Below are positions 23,763 to 32,634 of a DNA stretch of 64,000 bases, piece by piece (position 1 is the first letter of the stretch; each line of letters opens with the position of its first letter). A model generated the notes under the pieces. That model saw nothing but the letters and a program-made list of their open reading frames with translations, ran no database searches and was not told the origin of the DNA. Position numbers and translations under genes: made by a program. Location: NCBI RefSeq assembly GCF_003347595.2, contig NZ_QCZK02000024.1:434001-498000 (forward strand), written 5' to 3'. The stretch comes from Botryobacter ruber (GTDB taxonomy: Bacteria; Bacteroidota; Bacteroidia; Cytophagales; Hymenobacteraceae).

Positions 23763-25382
23763 CTAAAACACTAGCCTTACATCATCCAGGTCCCAGTTGG
23801 CTCTTATTTCAATTGGTTTTGGGTACATGTACACCTTCTCCGGTTCCTGGCGAAGCTTTGGATCCCCGGATCGCCATTTGCCATTATTGTCTTCGTCTAC
23901 CAATACCCTGATGGCATAGGCACCAGGCTCCAGGTTCCGGAAGTGGAATGTTTTCTGGTTCTGGACTTCCTTTAAAAGTTGCCCTTCGGAGTTCAGCAGC
24001 TGTATAAAATAAGATTTGTAGTCGGAAACAACAGCGCCTTTCACACTTCCTGTGCCTTTTTCTTCGGCTTTGATGATGGTAAGGTTAGGTAGTTGGAGAG
24101 GTGCACCTTGTACAGGAACTATGGCTGTACTATCTAATTTTACGATCAACTGGTTTATTTTATTGTTTGTAGCAGGCAGTGTAAAAGTTAATTCGGTAGC
24201 TGTTTTGTCCAGGGTGATTTGTTCCGGGTACTTTATGTTCTGTACTACCACAGAGTCTGCCAACAATGCGATGGGTTCCGGGCCTGTTACTTTAACGGGT
24301 GTCTGCATTTCTATGGTTACCGGCTGTCCTTTCCGATAGGTTGCAGTTGTACCGCCCTTGCCTCCTGCTACTTTAAAAGCTGCTCCCCGAATCAGTTGAG
24401 ATCGCTTGCCTTCAAATGCCACTGTTAACGAATCTACGGACTGGTTGCCTGCAGAGTCTGCTACCGAAAACACGGCTCTACCTCCTGTAAAGCCATTTCC
24501 GGCGAAGATATGCACAATCTTTCCGTCTTCTTGCATCTTATAAAGAATGGAATCTTTTGGGTTTTCCACAGGTGTTCCTTTAATGCTTGTCAGGCCTTCG
24601 TTATAGGTTAGCAGCACTCTGTCCTGGAACTGCTCCCGCCTTGGAGGCAGTGGTTTCTTGGTATCGATGCGCACGGTCTGGAGTAATACCGAATCTGTTG
24701 TTGGGGTAACGCTGATCGGATTTTCCTTATAGCCTATCCGCTCGCTTTCGTTGTCGTAGTAGCTGTTTTTGTTTTTATCGATAAGGGCAAACAGCCTGTA
24801 CTCCCCTTCTTTGATATTCTCGAAACTGAACTCCCCTGCCTCGTTAGTCATGGCCTGGTAGTACGGTGGATTTTTCCGGATGTTCAACGTATCAGTTATG
24901 GGATAAAGTGCTACGATGGCTTCTTTTTCGGGGGTCTGGGTAAGGAGCTGCATTACTTTTCCACTTACCCTGCTGGAGTCTATATAATTGCCGGTACTAA
25001 ATGTAAGCCGCAGGTCTTTTGCAGGATTTTTCTCGGTGATGTCCTGTACGCCCTCTCTGAAGTTAAGGGTGTAAGTTGTATTTTCTTCCAGCGGTTTCTC
25101 AAATGTAAGCTGCAGCCGTTCTCTCTTAGACAACACCGTAAACTTATTATCTACATTGGGTGTAATGAGGAGTTCCGAATTCAGTTTATTTGGCTGCACT
25201 TCCTCATCAAAATCTAAAGTTATTACCTGGGTTTTTACATTCAGTTCTCCCTGGGTTGGTGTGCTGCTAACCAGTGATGGATTTGTTTCGTCTTTTGGTC
25301 CGCCTTCGGGTGAACTTACCGATGCACATGCACCCAGTATGCCTGTGGTTGCCGCCGTTAGTAGTAAGTGGGCTAACTTCAT
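23763..25382 (-). CDS. Ig-like domain lipoprotein (Big_5 type) with carboxypeptidase-regulatory-like repeats
   Basis: A 539-residue lipoprotein with lipobox LGAC (Cys19), then the family-typical SPEGGPKDETNP. The N-terminal domain (about 35-130) has the Big_5 pattern VITLDFDEEV...TYTLNF..GV.D. A beta-sandwich of carboxypeptidase-regulatory type follows at about 135-235 (GEFSFENIKEGEYRLFALID). Another unit lies near the C-terminus (FHFRNLEPGAYAIRVLVDED). Such proteins occur widely in Bacteroidota envelopes and their function is unknown. It is the last gene of the minus-strand block that includes mnmG, 84 bases after the methyltransferase. Confidence 0.85.
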   Translation of the reverse strand: MKLAHLLLTAATTGILGACASVSSPEGGPKDETNPSLVSSTPTQGELNVKTQVITLDFDEEVQPNKLNSELLITPNVDNKFTVLSKRERLQLTFEKPLEENTTYTLNFREGVQDITEKNPAKDLRLTFSTGNYIDSSRVSGKVMQLLTQTPEKEAIVALYPITDTLNIRKNPPYYQAMTNEAGEFSFENIKEGEYRLFALIDKNKNSYYDNESERIGYKENPISVTPTTDSVLLQTVRIDTKKPLPPRREQFQDRVLLTYNEGLTSIKGTPVENPKDSILYKMQEDGKIVHIFAGNGFTGGRAVFSVADSAGNQSVDSLTVAFEGKRSQLIRGAAFKVAGGKGGTTATYRKGQPVTIEMQTPVKVTGPEPIALLADSVVVQNIKYPEQITLDKTATELTFTLPATNNKINQLIVKLDSTAIVPVQGAPLQLPNLTIIKAEEKGTGSVKGAVVSDYKSYFIQLLNSEGQLLKEVQNQKTFHFRNLEPGAYAIRVLVDEDNNGKWRSGDPKLRQEPEKVYMYPKPIEIRANWDLDDVRLVF

Positions 25383-25466
25383 TTAGTCTGGTAGGTTTTA
25401 AATTAAAAGAGGCAAACTTTCGTCTGCCTTCTATGGTTGTTAAGCTTTAACAGCTTTTAGATTTGT

Positions 25467-26354
25467 TTATTTCCGTTTTGCTACAAATATGAGGCTGGAA
25501 TAATCGTTCCCGTTTTTCTCTGCATAACTATTCGATTTTAAGCCACTCAGTACGCTGCTGATCATTTTTGTTTTACCCTCCTTATGTTTTTCGCTAAGCA
25601 TGCTTACATAATAAGCGTCAAACTTCATCGGGAGTACTTCTTCCAGCACCATTTTATGCTTCTTCAGCAAACGCTTCATGGTGGGTTGTGTGAAGTGGTA
25701 CAGGTGACGCGGAACGTCGTAGGCCGCCCAGTCTTCCCGGTACTGCTGGGCATCGTGCGAGTCGGCATTGGGCACTGCTATGATCAAGGTTCCATCTTCC
25801 TGAAGCAGCGACAGTATTTGTTCCAGCGTTTCGTTCAGCCTGTGAATATGTTCCAGTACATGCCACAGCGTAATCACCTCAAACTTTTCGCCCTCTATTT
25901 CATCCAGTGATTTTGCGATAATCTCACCTGTTTGCTCCGATGCTATTGCCCTGGCTTTCGCATTTGGTTCTACTCCTCTTATTTCCCAACCGTCTTTTTT
26001 TGCTGCTGTCAGGAAAATACCGGTGCCACAGCCATAGTCCAGCAAGCTTCCTTTTCCGTGTGAGTACCTGTTGATAAGATCTACTTTCTGACGGGTAGTA
26101 ATAGAGCGCACCATGTGGTACGCTCTGTTAATAATGCCGGTTTTTATGTTGCTGTGCGAGATGTAATCATCTGATTCGTAGTAGGCTCCTATGCTTGCCT
26201 CGTCGGGTCTGGGGTTCGTAAATTTGAAACTGCAGTTCTCGCATTCCACAATTACGAAACTCTCTTTAGATACAGCGTTGTCAGTTACTACTAAAAAATT
26301 TTTGAACTCTTGTTTGCCACAGATCGGGCAGTTTTCCAGTCTTTCGTAGCTCAT
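25467..26354 (-). CDS. SAM-dependent methyltransferase with N-terminal zinc-ribbon
   Basis: A 295-residue class I methyltransferase. The N-terminus carries two CxxC pairs (CPICGKQ and CENCSF) that should bind zinc. The SAM site motif I is LLDYGCGTGIFL, with the acidic post-I residue in GVEPNAKA and motif IV-like ITLWHVLEHI. It resembles the Methyltransf_23 group, often acting on small metabolites, lipids or sugars. The substrate is unknown. Its ATG directly abuts the stop of mnmG with no gap, so translation is probably coupled. Confidence 0.88.
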   Translation of the reverse strand: MSYERLENCPICGKQEFKNFLVVTDNAVSKESFVIVECENCSFKFTNPRPDEASIGAYYESDDYISHSNIKTGIINRAYHMVRSITTRQKVDLINRYSHGKGSLLDYGCGTGIFLTAAKKDGWEIRGVEPNAKARAIASEQTGEIIAKSLDEIEGEKFEVITLWHVLEHIHRLNETLEQILSLLQEDGTLIIAVPNADSHDAQQYREDWAAYDVPRHLYHFTQPTMKRLLKKHKMVLEEVLPMKFDAYYVSMLSEKHKEGKTKMISSVLSGLKSNSYAEKNGNDYSSLIFVAKRK

Positions 26355-28217
26355 TTATTTTCCTAGGTATACCATTAGCACTGAAATATCGGCTGGCGAA
26401 ACACCACTTATGCGCGATGCCTGCCCTATTGTTTCCGGGTTTACTTTGAGTAATTTCTCCCGTGCTTCTGCCGATAAGGCAGGTATTTTTCTGTAATCGA
26501 TTCGTTCTTTGATGATGTAGTTTTCCAGCTCGCCCATTTTAGCAGCCATCAGATGCTCTTTGTCAATATAGCTTTCGTACTTCACAGCTATTTCAGCTTG
26601 TTCGATGCTATCGACTTTGAACTTCTTCAGGAACTCTGCTACAGCCGGTACTGCTGCTGCCAAGTATTTAATTTCTACATTAGGCCGTTTCAGCAGTTGC
26701 CCTGCCCGTTGCTTTTCTACAATTGGCGCCGACCCCAGGCTCTCCAGCATGCTGTTGATTTCTCCGGCTTCAATTGGCTTGTTCTGTAAGTATTGAATGA
26801 TTTCGGCTGTTTCGGCAATTTTGTTTTCCACATCTTTTAACCGGCTTTCATCGGCCAGGCCAAGGTCGTAACCAAGTTTGGTCAGGCGGATATCGGCGTT
26901 GTCCTGGCGCAACAGAATTCTGTGTTCGGCACGCGACGTAAACATACGGTAAGGCTCTTCTGTGCCTTTGTTTACCAGGTCGTCTATTAAAACACCAATG
27001 TAAGCCTCCGAACGTTTTAGTACAAACGGCTCTTTGTTGTTGATCTTGTTGTGTGCATTGATGCCGGCCATCAGTCCCTGGCAGGCTGCTTCTTCGTAGC
27101 CTGTTGTTCCGTTTATCTGGCCTGCAAAGTAAAGGTTTTCTACCAGCTTTGTTTCCAGAGTCAGGTTCAGCTGTGTTGGCGGGAAGAAGTCGTACTCGAT
27201 GGCATAGCCCGGGCGGAACATCTTTGCATTCTCAAATCCAACAATTTTACGAAGCGCTTTGAGCTGTACATCTTCCGGCAAGGAACTGGAGAAACCGTTT
27301 ACATACACTTCCACGGTATTCCATCCTTCCGGCTCCACAAAAATCTGGTGACGGTCGCGGTCAGCAAAGCGGTTAATTTTATCTTCTATCGACGGGCAAT
27401 AGCGTGGGCCAAGGCCTTGTATACGTCCCTGGAACATCGGCGATTTTTCGAAGCCGGTTTTCAGGATTTCGTGTACTTCGGAGTTGGTATAGGTAATAAA
27501 GCAGCTGCGTTGTTTTGCCAGCGGCTCTGTTTCGGTATAAGAGAATTTAGAAGGATTCTCGTCGCCGAACTGTTCTTCCATACGGCTGTAGTCGAGCGAG
27601 CGACCATCTACGCGCGGAGGTGTTCCGGTCTTCATGCGGCCTGCTTCAAAGCCTAGTTCAATCAGCTGCTCTGTCAGGCCTTTGGCTGATTTTTCGGCGG
27701 CTCTTCCTCCTCCCAGCTGCTTCTCCCCTATGTGGATAATGCCATTCAAAAACGTGCCGTTTGTAAGCACAACCGCTTTTGCACGTATGGTTATCCCCAG
27801 GCTGGTGCGTACGCCTGCTACTTTTCCATTCTCTACAACCAGCCCCACGACCATCTCCTGCCAGAAGTCTACGTTCTCTGTTTGTTCCAGCGAGAGGCGC
27901 CATGCTTCGGCAAACCGCATGCGGTCGCTTTGTGCGCGCGGGCTCCACATAGCAGGTCCTTTCGATTTGTTCAGCATGCGGAATTGGATCATGGTCTGGT
28001 CGGTAATGATTCCGCTCATGCCTCCCAGTGCATCCACTTCGCGTACTATCTGTCCTTTGGCCACGCCACCCATTGCAGGGTTGCAGGACATTTGGGCAAT
28101 TGTATTCATGTTCATGGTTGCCAGCAGCACCTTTGAACCCATTTTTGCTGCAGCTGCCGCGGCTTCACAGCCTGCATGCCCGGCACCAACAACTATAATA
28201 TCGTATTCAGCAAACAT
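26355..28217 (-). CDS. mnmG: tRNA uridine-5-carboxymethylaminomethyl modification enzyme
   Basis: A 620-residue FAD enzyme that, with MnmE, installs the cmnm5 group on wobble U34 of tRNAs. The dinucleotide-binding motif is [14 protein letters not shown] near the N-terminus, followed by [59 protein letters not shown] and [16 protein letters not shown]. The C-terminal helical domain has ISGVSPADI. The frame is open to 28253, but the 12 extra residues are encoded by a parS palindrome and do not match the family, so ATG 28217 is preferred. Formerly gidA, a frequent neighbour of bacterial origins. Confidence 0.97.
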   Translation of the reverse strand: MFAEYDIIVVGAGHAGCEAAAAAAKMGSKVLLATMNMNTIAQMSCNPAMGGVAKGQIVREVDALGGMSGIITDQTMIQFRMLNKSKGPAMWSPRAQSDRMRFAEAWRLSLEQTENVDFWQEMVVGLVVENGKVAGVRTSLGITIRAKAVVLTNGTFLNGIIHIGEKQLGGGRAAEKSAKGLTEQLIELGFEAGRMKTGTPPRVDGRSLDYSRMEEQFGDENPSKFSYTETEPLAKQRSCFITYTNSEVHEILKTGFEKSPMFQGRIQGLGPRYCPSIEDKINRFADRDRHQIFVEPEGWNTVEVYVNGFSSSLPEDVQLKALRKIVGFENAKMFRPGYAIEYDFFPPTQLNLTLETKLVENLYFAGQINGTTGYEEAACQGLMAGINAHNKINNKEPFVLKRSEAYIGVLIDDLVNKGTEEPYRMFTSRAEHRILLRQDNADIRLTKLGYDLGLADESRLKDVENKIAETAEIIQYLQNKPIEAGEINSMLESLGSAPIVEKQRAGQLLKRPNVEIKYLAAAVPAVAEFLKKFKVDSIEQAEIAVKYESYIDKEHLMAAKMGELENYIIKERIDYRKIPALSAEAREKLLKVNPETIGQASRISGVSPADISVLMVYLGK

Positions 28218-28234
28218 GTATTTTCGATTTAAAT

Positions 28235-28254
28235 GATGTTTCACGTGAAACATC
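28235..28254. promoter_or_regulatory. parS: parS site (ParB-binding centromere)
   Basis: GATGTTTCACGTGAAACATC is a perfect 20-base palindrome whose inner 16 bases (28237-28252) match the bacterial parS consensus TGTTNCACGTGAAACA exactly. It lies in the 66-base gap between ybeY and mnmG. ParB-parS complexes drive origin segregation, and parS sites usually lie near oriC. Confidence 0.9.
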
Positions 28255-28283
28255 AGAAAGAGAAGGTATAATTCCTTTAGTGA

Positions 28284-28712
28284 TTAAAAATTACGCAAAG
28301 ATAAGGAAGAATCTTCTTGTTTACGCATTTGCTCTGCCTCCTTCTTTGTTTTGTCTTTGAAACCAAGCAGGTGAAGAATGCCATGTATCATGACGCGGTG
28401 CAGTTCGTCTTCGAAAGACAAGCCAAGGGATTGGGCATTGTCGCGCACGCGATCTATGCTTATAAAAATATCACCTTCAATGATGCCCTCTTCGTCGGCA
28501 TTATTGAAGGTGATGATATCTGTGAGTGTGTCGTGATCGAGGTACTCCAGGTTAATGTTGTGCAGGTAATCGTCGGAGCAAAAAATGTAAGTTACTATTC
28601 CTAACTCCTGCTTATGCTGCTCTATTACCCTGGTAATCCATTTTGCAATCTGTTCTGGGTTTGTAAGCGCGAAGTCGATGTCTTCGCTTACAAACTCAAT
28701 TTGATGATCCAT
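28284..28712 (-). CDS. ybeY: rRNA maturation RNase / endoribonuclease YbeY
   Basis: A 142-residue metal-dependent single-strand endoribonuclease needed for 16S rRNA 3' maturation and ribosome quality control. The family block HGILHLLGFKDKTKKEAEQM is present. Its third metal position, normally His (LGYDH), is Asp here (LGFKD), a change I recall as usual in Bacteroidota YbeY. DTLTDIITF precedes it. The start ATG at 28712 lies inside the 3' end of the upstream ATPase gene (17-base overlap); a further upstream start at 28739 is possible but fits the family less well. Confidence 0.93.
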   Translation of the reverse strand: MDHQIEFVSEDIDFALTNPEQIAKWITRVIEQHKQELGIVTYIFCSDDYLHNINLEYLDHDTLTDIITFNNADEEGIIEGDIFISIDRVRDNAQSLGLSFEDELHRVMIHGILHLLGFKDKTKKEAEQMRKQEDSSLSLRNF

Positions 28713-29121
28713 TCTGTGGCGCTGTGATGTTAAATACAAGTTGAACTCTTTTGCCGTTCTCCATAAAGTTTACCTCATCGCAAAGGTTCTGCATTAAGAA
28801 GATACCACGGCCACCGGGACTTTCGAGATTTTCGGGTGCGGTTGGATCCGGAAGATTGTTGTAATCAAAACCAGGACCTTCGTCTTCAACTTCAAACTTT
28901 AATAGATTATCTTCTACCTGGAGTGTGAGGTAAACATTTTTATCCTTGTCGAATTTATTGCCATGGCGGATAGCGTTGTTAACCGTTTCGGTAACAGCTA
29001 CCATTATGTTCCCATAAATATCATCCTCAAACTCGAATTCTTCCTTAGAGTTATCGATAAAGCTCTCGATCACTCTAATGTTCTCGATCAGGGAAGGAAT
29101 CTGAATTTTAACTTGATTCAT
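28696..29121 (-). CDS. Anti-sigma-type serine kinase / GHKL ATP-binding protein
   Basis: A 141-residue single-domain HATPase of the RsbW/SpoIIAB type. The N box is TVNNAIRHGNK, the G1 box DEGPGFD and the G2 box GGRGIFLM. There is no phospho-acceptor or membrane domain. In the family such proteins bind a sigma factor and phosphorylate an anti-sigma antagonist. Neither partner is adjacent. It sits between the DUF4175 gene (30 bases upstream) and ybeY (17-base overlap), so it is expressed with them. The role is inferred from the fold only. Confidence 0.85.
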   Translation of the reverse strand: MNQVKIQIPSLIENIRVIESFIDNSKEEFEFEDDIYGNIMVAVTETVNNAIRHGNKFDKDKNVYLTLQVEDNLLKFEVEDEGPGFDYNNLPDPTAPENLESPGGRGIFLMQNLCDEVNFMENGKRVQLVFNITAPQNGSSN

Positions 29122-29151
29122 AATAAAAAGTGTATGGCTGTTGGTGCGTAA

Positions 29152-32100
29152 TTAAATATCAGTTTTTTGAAAATACTCATTTACCTTTTGCTTATAGTAG
29201 GGCGACAACGACGGTGGCACTGTTTTAAGCAATTCGGTTTGTTTTTCTTTTGCTTTTAAATAACGTTCAAAAGATTCCGGTACTTTTCGCGGAATATCCT
29301 GCGCGGTTCTGGCTTCACGTTTGTTGTCCAGTTCCCGCTCCTTCATGGAGTTTTCGGCTTCGAGTAAACGCGTCAGTATTTCCCGTTGTCTCATAAGCGT
29401 TTGCTCAGTCAGTCGTTTATTAACGAGATCAGTTTCGGTTTGTTCCATCATCTTGCTAATATTTCCCATGTCGCCGTTCTTGCCGTTTTCGCCGGGTTTC
29501 TGACCTTGCTGCTCCATCTCTTTCAAGGCATTTCGGAGGGCTTCCTGCTCTGCAGCCAATTTAGCTAATTCTTCAGAAAGTGCCTTGCCTGACTGGTTGC
29601 CTTTTTTCAATTCTTCTATCTTTTTATTCAGTTGCTGCTGCATTTGCCCTAAATCGCCGGGTTTTGGTTTGTTCCCTTTCTGTTTTCCAGACTTGCTGCC
29701 CGGCATCTGCTGCTGCATCGCTTCCTGCATTTGCTTGAGGGCATCGTTGAGCATCAGGGCCAGATTGTTCATCGAGGTCATGGCCATTTGCTGCTGCGCC
29801 GTGGCACGGCCCACATTCCGGTCTTTGAGTTCTTTCATGCTGTTGTCCATGCTCTGGTTCATTTGCGACACTTCGCGCGTTACAAACGACTGCAGCTGGA
29901 ATACCTTTTTGGCCAATGCAAACAAGCTGTCTTCAATTACCTTGGCGTTGTCGCGGAGGTTGAGCTGCTGTTGCGATAAGGTAACAAAACGCGGATCGCT
30001 CTGGTTAACACCCCGGAACGACTTCATGAGCGCTTCCTGGTCGAATGATAGCTTGATCAGGTTTTCGAGGATGTCGCGGAGGTTGTCGAGGTTCTGCGCC
30101 TGGTTTTCCTGGCTCATGCTGCTCTGCATCTCCTGCATTTTCTGAGCCATCTGCTGCATCTTCTGCCCTGCCTTCTGCTGCGACTCGCTCGCCTTTTTGT
30201 TCTGTTGTTTCTCAAGCTGTTCCTGGCCTTTCTCCATGTCCTGTTCTATCTGCTGCTCCATCTGGTCCTGCTGTTCCTGGTCCATCTGGTTCGGTTGTTC
30301 CAGTTTATCGTTCAGGTCTTTTAGCTCGTCCATCTCCTTTTTCAGGTCTTCGAACTCCTGCTTTATCTCTTCCTGTTGCTGCTGCAGTTGCTCGTTGTTC
30401 TCTTTCTTTTCCTGCTTCGTATCGGTCTCTTCGGTTTTCTGAGCCAGGTCCTTTTGCTCTTTGGCCAGCTCATCCAGCTTCTTGGTTACGTTGTCGAGCT
30501 TCTGCTCAAACTGGAGCTGCTTAAATAATTCTAGCGCTCGCTCCAGCTCCTTCTCCAGGTTACGTTCCTTGTTGTCGAGCTGGCTCAGTAGTTTTTGCAG
30601 TTCGGGGTCGTTAGGGCGCTGCTCCTGCAGGAGTTTCTCCAGTTCTTCGTAAAGCTTCTTCGTTTCCTCATCCAGCAGGTTCTCCATCAGCTTCTGAAGT
30701 TCCTTTGCTTTTTCGGCCAGCTGCTTGTCCTGCTCCGACATCATGTTCTGCTTCTGGTTGAGCTGGTCGAAGAGCTCTTTCATGGAATTAATATCCTGCT
30801 CCAGCTGCTTTTTCTTTGCCACCAGGTCTTCCAGCTTCTTCTTGTCCTGCCAGGTCATGTCGCGCTTGGTCTTCATCTTCTCCTCTGTTCGGGCCAACTC
30901 CTGCTGGAGCTGGGTAGCCTTCTGGAGCGACTTGCTTATCTGGCCCTCCACCGACTGCGCATTATTTGCCAGCTCTTTTTCCAGGTCTTTTTTGGTAGGG
31001 ACCTTAAACTCGAAAGAGCGGGTGCGGGCGTTCTTGCGGCCATGGATGCCGTCGTTGTCCCAGACCTGTACGAAGTACTCCAGCTTGTCGCCGGGTGCCA
31101 GGTTCAGACTGCTCGTGTTCCATTGGTAGTAATAGGTCTGGCTAAGCTGCTGCTTGTTGAGCGGCAGCGGTATGCTTTTGTATTTGGCATCCTGTGCCGA
31201 TTTATCGTTGCTGACACGGTACTTGAGGGTCAGGGCGGTGAGGCCATAGTCGTCAGACACGTCCCCTCCTACTACCAGGAACCGGAACAGAGCTGTATCC
31301 CGGAACTGCTCGATTGTAATCTGCGGATGGCGGTCCGGGATGGTGTTGATCTGGTAGCTGATGTCTTCTTTGTTGGTGCTGTGCGCATTCTGCAGCTTAA
31401 TAGAGTAAGCCTGGCTTTGGTTGAACTGCTTGCTGGCCGTGAAAACATTTCCATTTTCTTCTGCTTCTATAGTTTGAGCAGGCTCCGGAAATGACAGGTT
31501 TATGCTTTCGGTTTCGGTAGCATCGAAGCTCCAGTTCAGGGTGCTACCTTCGGGAATGGTGGCATTGCCGGTGTTTTTTACTACTTCAGGTTTACGTCCT
31601 AGATAAGAAGGATATACCACCTCCATCTGGAAATTTTTCAGGTTGGGGCGCGAAAGCAGTTGCAGGTTATATTCATCCGACATAAACCCGGACCCTTCCA
31701 GCTGGAATTCTACCGGCTTCTGAAGTTGCTTGAAGGTATAGCTGTACTGGTTGCTGTTCTTGTTCTTTACCAGCTTCTGTCTGCGCCCGTTGTAGTGGAT
31801 GAATACCTCGTTGGGGAGAGCACGACCTTCAATATCAACTTTCAGTTCAAAGTCTTCTCCCCTGTATGTCCTGAGTTCATCGTTCAGCACATTGAACTCG
31901 AAAGGCGCAGCCGGCGCATAATGCTTGTCGTAGTTGATGATGCGCTCGGTGCCCTGTACAAAAATGGTCGGATACACTAAAGCAATCAGCAGGGCAACGA
32001 CGGTGGGCAGGGCAATATACTTGAGAAGCGGCTTGTTCTCTTTGTACGTAACGGCATCTGTAAACCGGAAGGGCAGCAACTGGCTTGAGCGCTGTTCGAT

Positions 32101-32490
32101 ACTCGCTGCTATCAGTTCGTTTGTTTTATCGAGGTCGCGCAGCTGGATGGCGTTCAGGAGCTTGTCCTTTATCTGGGGATAATGCCGGCCCACCCGGAGA
32201 GCTGCCTGCTCATCAGAAAGCAAGCGCTTCAGGTTGGCAAGCGCTGTAAGGGGTAGTACAATCCAGCGTACAAACACATACACCACTATCCCGACAAACG
32301 AAAACAGCAGTATCGCCCGTACCACCTCCGGAAAGTAAAACATGTACTCCAACAGGCTGAAAACGATGTAGATAGACAGGAGAAGCCCGACAGCAAAGAT
32401 GCTGCCTCTCAGTAACATATTCAGATAAAACTTCTTCTTGAACTCCTGAAGCTGATTCATCAGCTTGTCTAAAGCGCCATTCTTTTCCAT
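29152..32490 (-). CDS. DUF4175 family membrane-anchored coiled-coil protein
   Basis: A 1112-residue protein. Two or three membrane helices lie in the first 90 residues and one near 155-175 (YIALPTVVALLIALVYPTIF). A large beta-rich extracytoplasmic region follows (about 190-510), then some 550 residues dominated by Gln, Glu, Lys and Leu with strong heptad periodicity (LEKELERALELFKQLQFEQ), interrupted by Met/Gln-rich stretches. It matches DUF4175-type proteins, common and often conserved next to ybeY/mnmG in Bacteroidota. The function is unknown; the form suggests an envelope-spanning scaffold. It lies 30 bases upstream of the anti-sigma-type gene. Confidence 0.85.
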   Translation of the reverse strand: MEKNGALDKLMNQLQEFKKKFYLNMLLRGSIFAVGLLLSIYIVFSLLEYMFYFPEVVRAILLFSFVGIVVYVFVRWIVLPLTALANLKRLLSDEQAALRVGRHYPQIKDKLLNAIQLRDLDKTNELIAASIEQRSSQLLPFRFTDAVTYKENKPLLKYIALPTVVALLIALVYPTIFVQGTERIINYDKHYAPAAPFEFNVLNDELRTYRGEDFELKVDIEGRALPNEVFIHYNGRRQKLVKNKNSNQYSYTFKQLQKPVEFQLEGSGFMSDEYNLQLLSRPNLKNFQMEVVYPSYLGRKPEVVKNTGNATIPEGSTLNWSFDATETESINLSFPEPAQTIEAEENGNVFTASKQFNQSQAYSIKLQNAHSTNKEDISYQINTIPDRHPQITIEQFRDTALFRFLVVGGDVSDDYGLTALTLKYRVSNDKSAQDAKYKSIPLPLNKQQLSQTYYYQWNTSSLNLAPGDKLEYFVQVWDNDGIHGRKNARTRSFEFKVPTKKDLEKELANNAQSVEGQISKSLQKATQLQQELARTEEKMKTKRDMTWQDKKKLEDLVAKKKQLEQDINSMKELFDQLNQKQNMMSEQDKQLAEKAKELQKLMENLLDEETKKLYEELEKLLQEQRPNDPELQKLLSQLDNKERNLEKELERALELFKQLQFEQKLDNVTKKLDELAKEQKDLAQKTEETDTKQEKKENNEQLQQQQEEIKQEFEDLKKEMDELKDLNDKLEQPNQMDQEQQDQMEQQIEQDMEKGQEQLEKQQNKKASESQQKAGQKMQQMAQKMQEMQSSMSQENQAQNLDNLRDILENLIKLSFDQEALMKSFRGVNQSDPRFVTLSQQQLNLRDNAKVIEDSLFALAKKVFQLQSFVTREVSQMNQSMDNSMKELKDRNVGRATAQQQMAMTSMNNLALMLNDALKQMQEAMQQQMPGSKSGKQKGNKPKPGDLGQMQQQLNKKIEELKKGNQSGKALSEELAKLAAEQEALRNALKEMEQQGQKPGENGKNGDMGNISKMMEQTETDLVNKRLTEQTLMRQREILTRLLEAENSMKERELDNKREARTAQDIPRKVPESFERYLKAKEKQTELLKTVPPSLSPYYKQKVNEYFQKTDI

Positions 32491-32634
32491 GCGTTTCCTT
32501 CCCCAGATTTGTGATTACATACGGGCTTTGCTATAGGTAAAGTTTCAGTTCTTAAACCTCTGACTTTTAATTCATAAGACGTACGTAGTTTAACTTAAAT
32601 TATAAACTTAAATTTACTCATTTTAGTATGTATT

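Noticed and set aside
23256-23774. Plus-strand 172-codon frame in the 1.7 kb gap
   Set aside because: Runs through the palindromic element and the end of the next gene, Cys/Leu/Phe-rich without structure.
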